The notes beneath the pieces are model-generated. The model did not search any database, had not been told where the DNA came from, and saw nothing but the letters and a program-made list of their open reading frames with translations. DNA of 49,957 bases from Phenylobacterium deserti (lineage in GTDB: Bacteria; Pseudomonadota; Alphaproteobacteria; Caulobacterales; Caulobacteraceae): assembly GCA_943332615.1 (NCBI GenBank), contig CALQQB010000030.1, positions 1 to 49,957 on the forward strand, in the 5' to 3' direction. Shown piece by piece: positions 48,547 to 49,957 of the stretch. Every line of letters begins with the position of its first letter. Positions within the stretch are counted from its first letter, which is position 1. The translations under genes and the position numbers were made by a program.

Positions 48547-49957
48547 GTGCCGGATGATCCACCTCTGAGCGCCCCTATCGATCGGGATCGGCCGCCGCCG
48601 TTCCACGAGATGAGCGGCTATCCTCAGCGTTTCGAGTTGCTCACGGCCGACATCCTTCAGCTGGAGACGGACATCTACCGGGCGCGCCTTTATGCGCCCT
48701 CAGGCGAGAGTCAGTTCGGGATCGATGTCATCGCCGAACTCATGAGCGACGTCGGTGTCGATGTCGCGTCTTGCAAGTGCCAGGTGGAGGTCCAGCCCCA
48801 TGAGTGGAAGGAGTGGTCCGACGCCTTCCTGGGTGCCTGGGAAACCCGTTGGGCGGCGCGCCGGGTCAGACGCTTCATAGTCGTTGTGGCTGACGAGCGG
48901 ATCGACACTCACCGCCACATGAGGGCGCAAGAAGTAGAACGCCTCCGCTTCGAAGCGCTGGGCCTGCGCTACGAGATCTGGTCGCCGCGCGACCTGGAGC
49001 AGCGTCTACGATCAGACCGAGCGCTCACGAGTCGCCGGATCGGCAAGGACTGGGCCGATCTGATCTGTGGCCCCGATCCCGCTGCTGCGGGATTCGCGGA
49101 CTCTGCGGCTCGCGCGCAAGCCGTCGCCTTGCATGGCGCCCATCAGTCGATCGCAGAGTTAGCGCGAGCGCGCCTCCTGGCGGCGGTGGAGGACCTGCAC
49201 TGCGGCGAGCGCGAGAGAGTTGAGGCGGCAATGCTCTCGCTCCGCGATCCCCAGATGTGGCTGCAACTGCCAGCGGATATTCAGGCGTCAGTCGCACGGT
49301 TGCAGGGGAGCTTGGCTCTGCAGCGCGACGATCGAGATACCGCAGTGGCCTTCAACGATGAGGCCATCGGGCTCGATCCCGCTGTGCGACGGCTAGGGGC
49401 GGCGCTCGCTGAGACGCCGGCTGAGTCGCTGATCGTCTTGGGAGCGCCGATCTCTATTGAGGATCGCTGCGCCGCCGCGATGTACCGGCTTGCGGATGGG
49501 CAAGCCGATGCAGCCGGTGTTGACCTGGATGCTTTGGTGGCTGAGGCCCCGGACAACGCCGAAGTCTTCCGCCTGGTCTCCTGGCACCGGCTGGGGCTTG
49601 ATGACCGAGATGGTGCGCTCGCGGCCATTGATACCGCCGAGGCGCTGGCGCCTCGGCGGTTGCCGGTACTCCGCCTGGCGGCGATCGCGCGTTACAGCCT
49701 CGCGATGAGTCCGATGGCGGAGGTGGGGCGCTTCATGCGCCCCTACCCGACGCCCGAGCAGTTCATGCGCAGCGATGACCGCAGCCGTGCGCTCATTGAG
49801 GAGGCCGCGAAGCGCATCGATACGATCTTGCAGAAGGGTGGTGTGCTCGAGGACCGTCTCTGGAAGCTGGCGCTCTGCTGCAACATCCCGGGTCGCCAGC
49901 CCGACGCGCAATCCGTCTGCGACGAGATCTTGGAAGCCGCGCCGGGTGATCCCCTAG
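48547..49957 (+). CDS. Putative PD-(D/E)XK nuclease with TPR-like repeats (3' end beyond window)
   Basis: An open frame of 470 codons from GTG 48547 (ATG 48610 possible) runs off the window. The N-terminal about 130 residues look like a restriction-endonuclease-type fold: FELLTADILQLETDIYRARLY, then SGESQFGIDVIAEL with the Asp, VASCKCQVEV with the Lys, and RRFIVVVADERID. The order helix - GxD - strand - (x)CK matches nuclease domains of the Mrr/cREase type found at the front of defence proteins. After residue 180 the sequence is helical with repeat-like blocks (DRDTAVAFNDEAIGLDPA, DRDGALAAIDTAEALAPR), as in TPR arrays. No P-loop was seen in the visible part. The role is inferred; a sensor-nuclease against phage is plausible. 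Confidence 0.55.
   Translation, partial: MPDDPPLSAPIDRDRPPPFHEMSGYPQRFELLTADILQLETDIYRARLYAPSGESQFGIDVIAELMSDVGVDVASCKCQVEVQPHEWKEWSDAFLGAWETRWAARRVRRFIVVVADERIDTHRHMRAQEVERLRFEALGLRYEIWSPRDLEQRLRSDRALTSRRIGKDWADLICGPDPAAAGFADSAARAQAVALHGAHQSIAELARARLLAAVEDLHCGERERVEAAMLSLRDPQMWLQLPADIQASVARLQGSLALQRDDRDTAVAFNDEAIGLDPAVRRLGAALAETPAESLIVLGAPISIEDRCAAAMYRLADGQADAAGVDLDALVAEAPDNAEVFRLVSWHRLGLDDRDGALAAIDTAEALAPRRLPVLRLAAIARYSLAMSPMAEVGRFMRPYPTPEQFMRSDDRSRALIEEAAKRIDTILQKGGVLEDRLWKLALCCNIPGRQPDAQSVCDEILEAAPGDPL

Noticed and set aside
1..49957. CRISPR arrays, tRNA or rRNA genes, riboswitches
   Set aside because: No regularly spaced repeats, tRNA-like clover-leaf ends or rRNA signatures were noticed; a dedicated scan could not be run.

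Overview
The window is GC-rich (roughly two thirds G+C), has densely packed genes that start with ATG, GTG or TTG behind clear ribosome-binding sites, and is full of TonB-dependent receptors with the KREERLxDVPV plug signature. This suggests a Gram-negative alphaproteobacterium of the Caulobacterales/Sphingomonadales kind. No rRNA, tRNA, replication or core-metabolism gene was seen, so this is an accessory catabolic region. It has mobile-element debris at both ends and at 31.2-32.0 kb.

Layout. (a) 1-148: tail of an IS481-like transposase. (b) 0.25-7.4 kb: an MFS transporter divergent from a Gfo/Idh/MocA oxidoreductase, a TonB-dependent receptor (TBDR), an internally deleted Rieske oxygenase pseudogene, then an SDR, a VOC protein and an EthD-like protein. 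(c) 7.4-9.6 kb: an inserted segment with a toxin-like gene overlapping a possible immunity gene. (d) 9.8-22.2 kb, all minus strand, transcribed from 22.2 kb downwards: TBDR, DUF3604, PpiC-type isomerase, HupE/UreJ-like membrane protein, two more DUF3604 proteins, a small LamG-like secreted protein and a sulfatase. (e) 22.4-31.0 kb, plus strand: IclR regulator, sulfatase, TBDR, DUF3604, PpiC, HupE/UreJ. Blocks (d) and (e) are two arms of one system, built from the same modules, diverging from a promoter region with a perfect IclR-type palindrome. (f) 31.2-32.0 kb: an IS6-family insertion sequence. (g) 32.0-43.2 kb: three sulfatases of a second type, two paralogous GntR/FCD regulators, and a TBDR - alpha/beta hydrolase - esterase operon. 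(h) 43.9-48.3 kb: acyl-CoA synthetase, nitronate-monooxygenase-like enzyme, recombinase/transposase scraps, acyl-CoA dehydrogenase and a broken MaoC-like gene. (i) 48.5 kb to the end: the start of a probable PD-(D/E)XK nuclease with a helical-repeat C-terminal part, possibly a defence gene.

Reading of the whole (inference): envelope receptors take up sulfated, probably ester-containing organic molecules. Secreted sulfatases, DUF3604 PHP-like metallohydrolases and esterases cut them in the periplasm, and CoA-linked and oxidoreductive enzymes process the released acids or alcohols. The two best candidates for something undescribed are the duplicated TBDR-DUF3604-PpiC-HupE-sulfatase module around the IclR gene, and a repeated two-part operator (TGYYGRCA, 14 bp, TGYYGRCA). 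That operator lies in four separate promoter regions of blocks (g)-(h) and would tie the sulfatases, a TBDR and the acyl-CoA dehydrogenase into one regulon, probably under the GntR paralogs.
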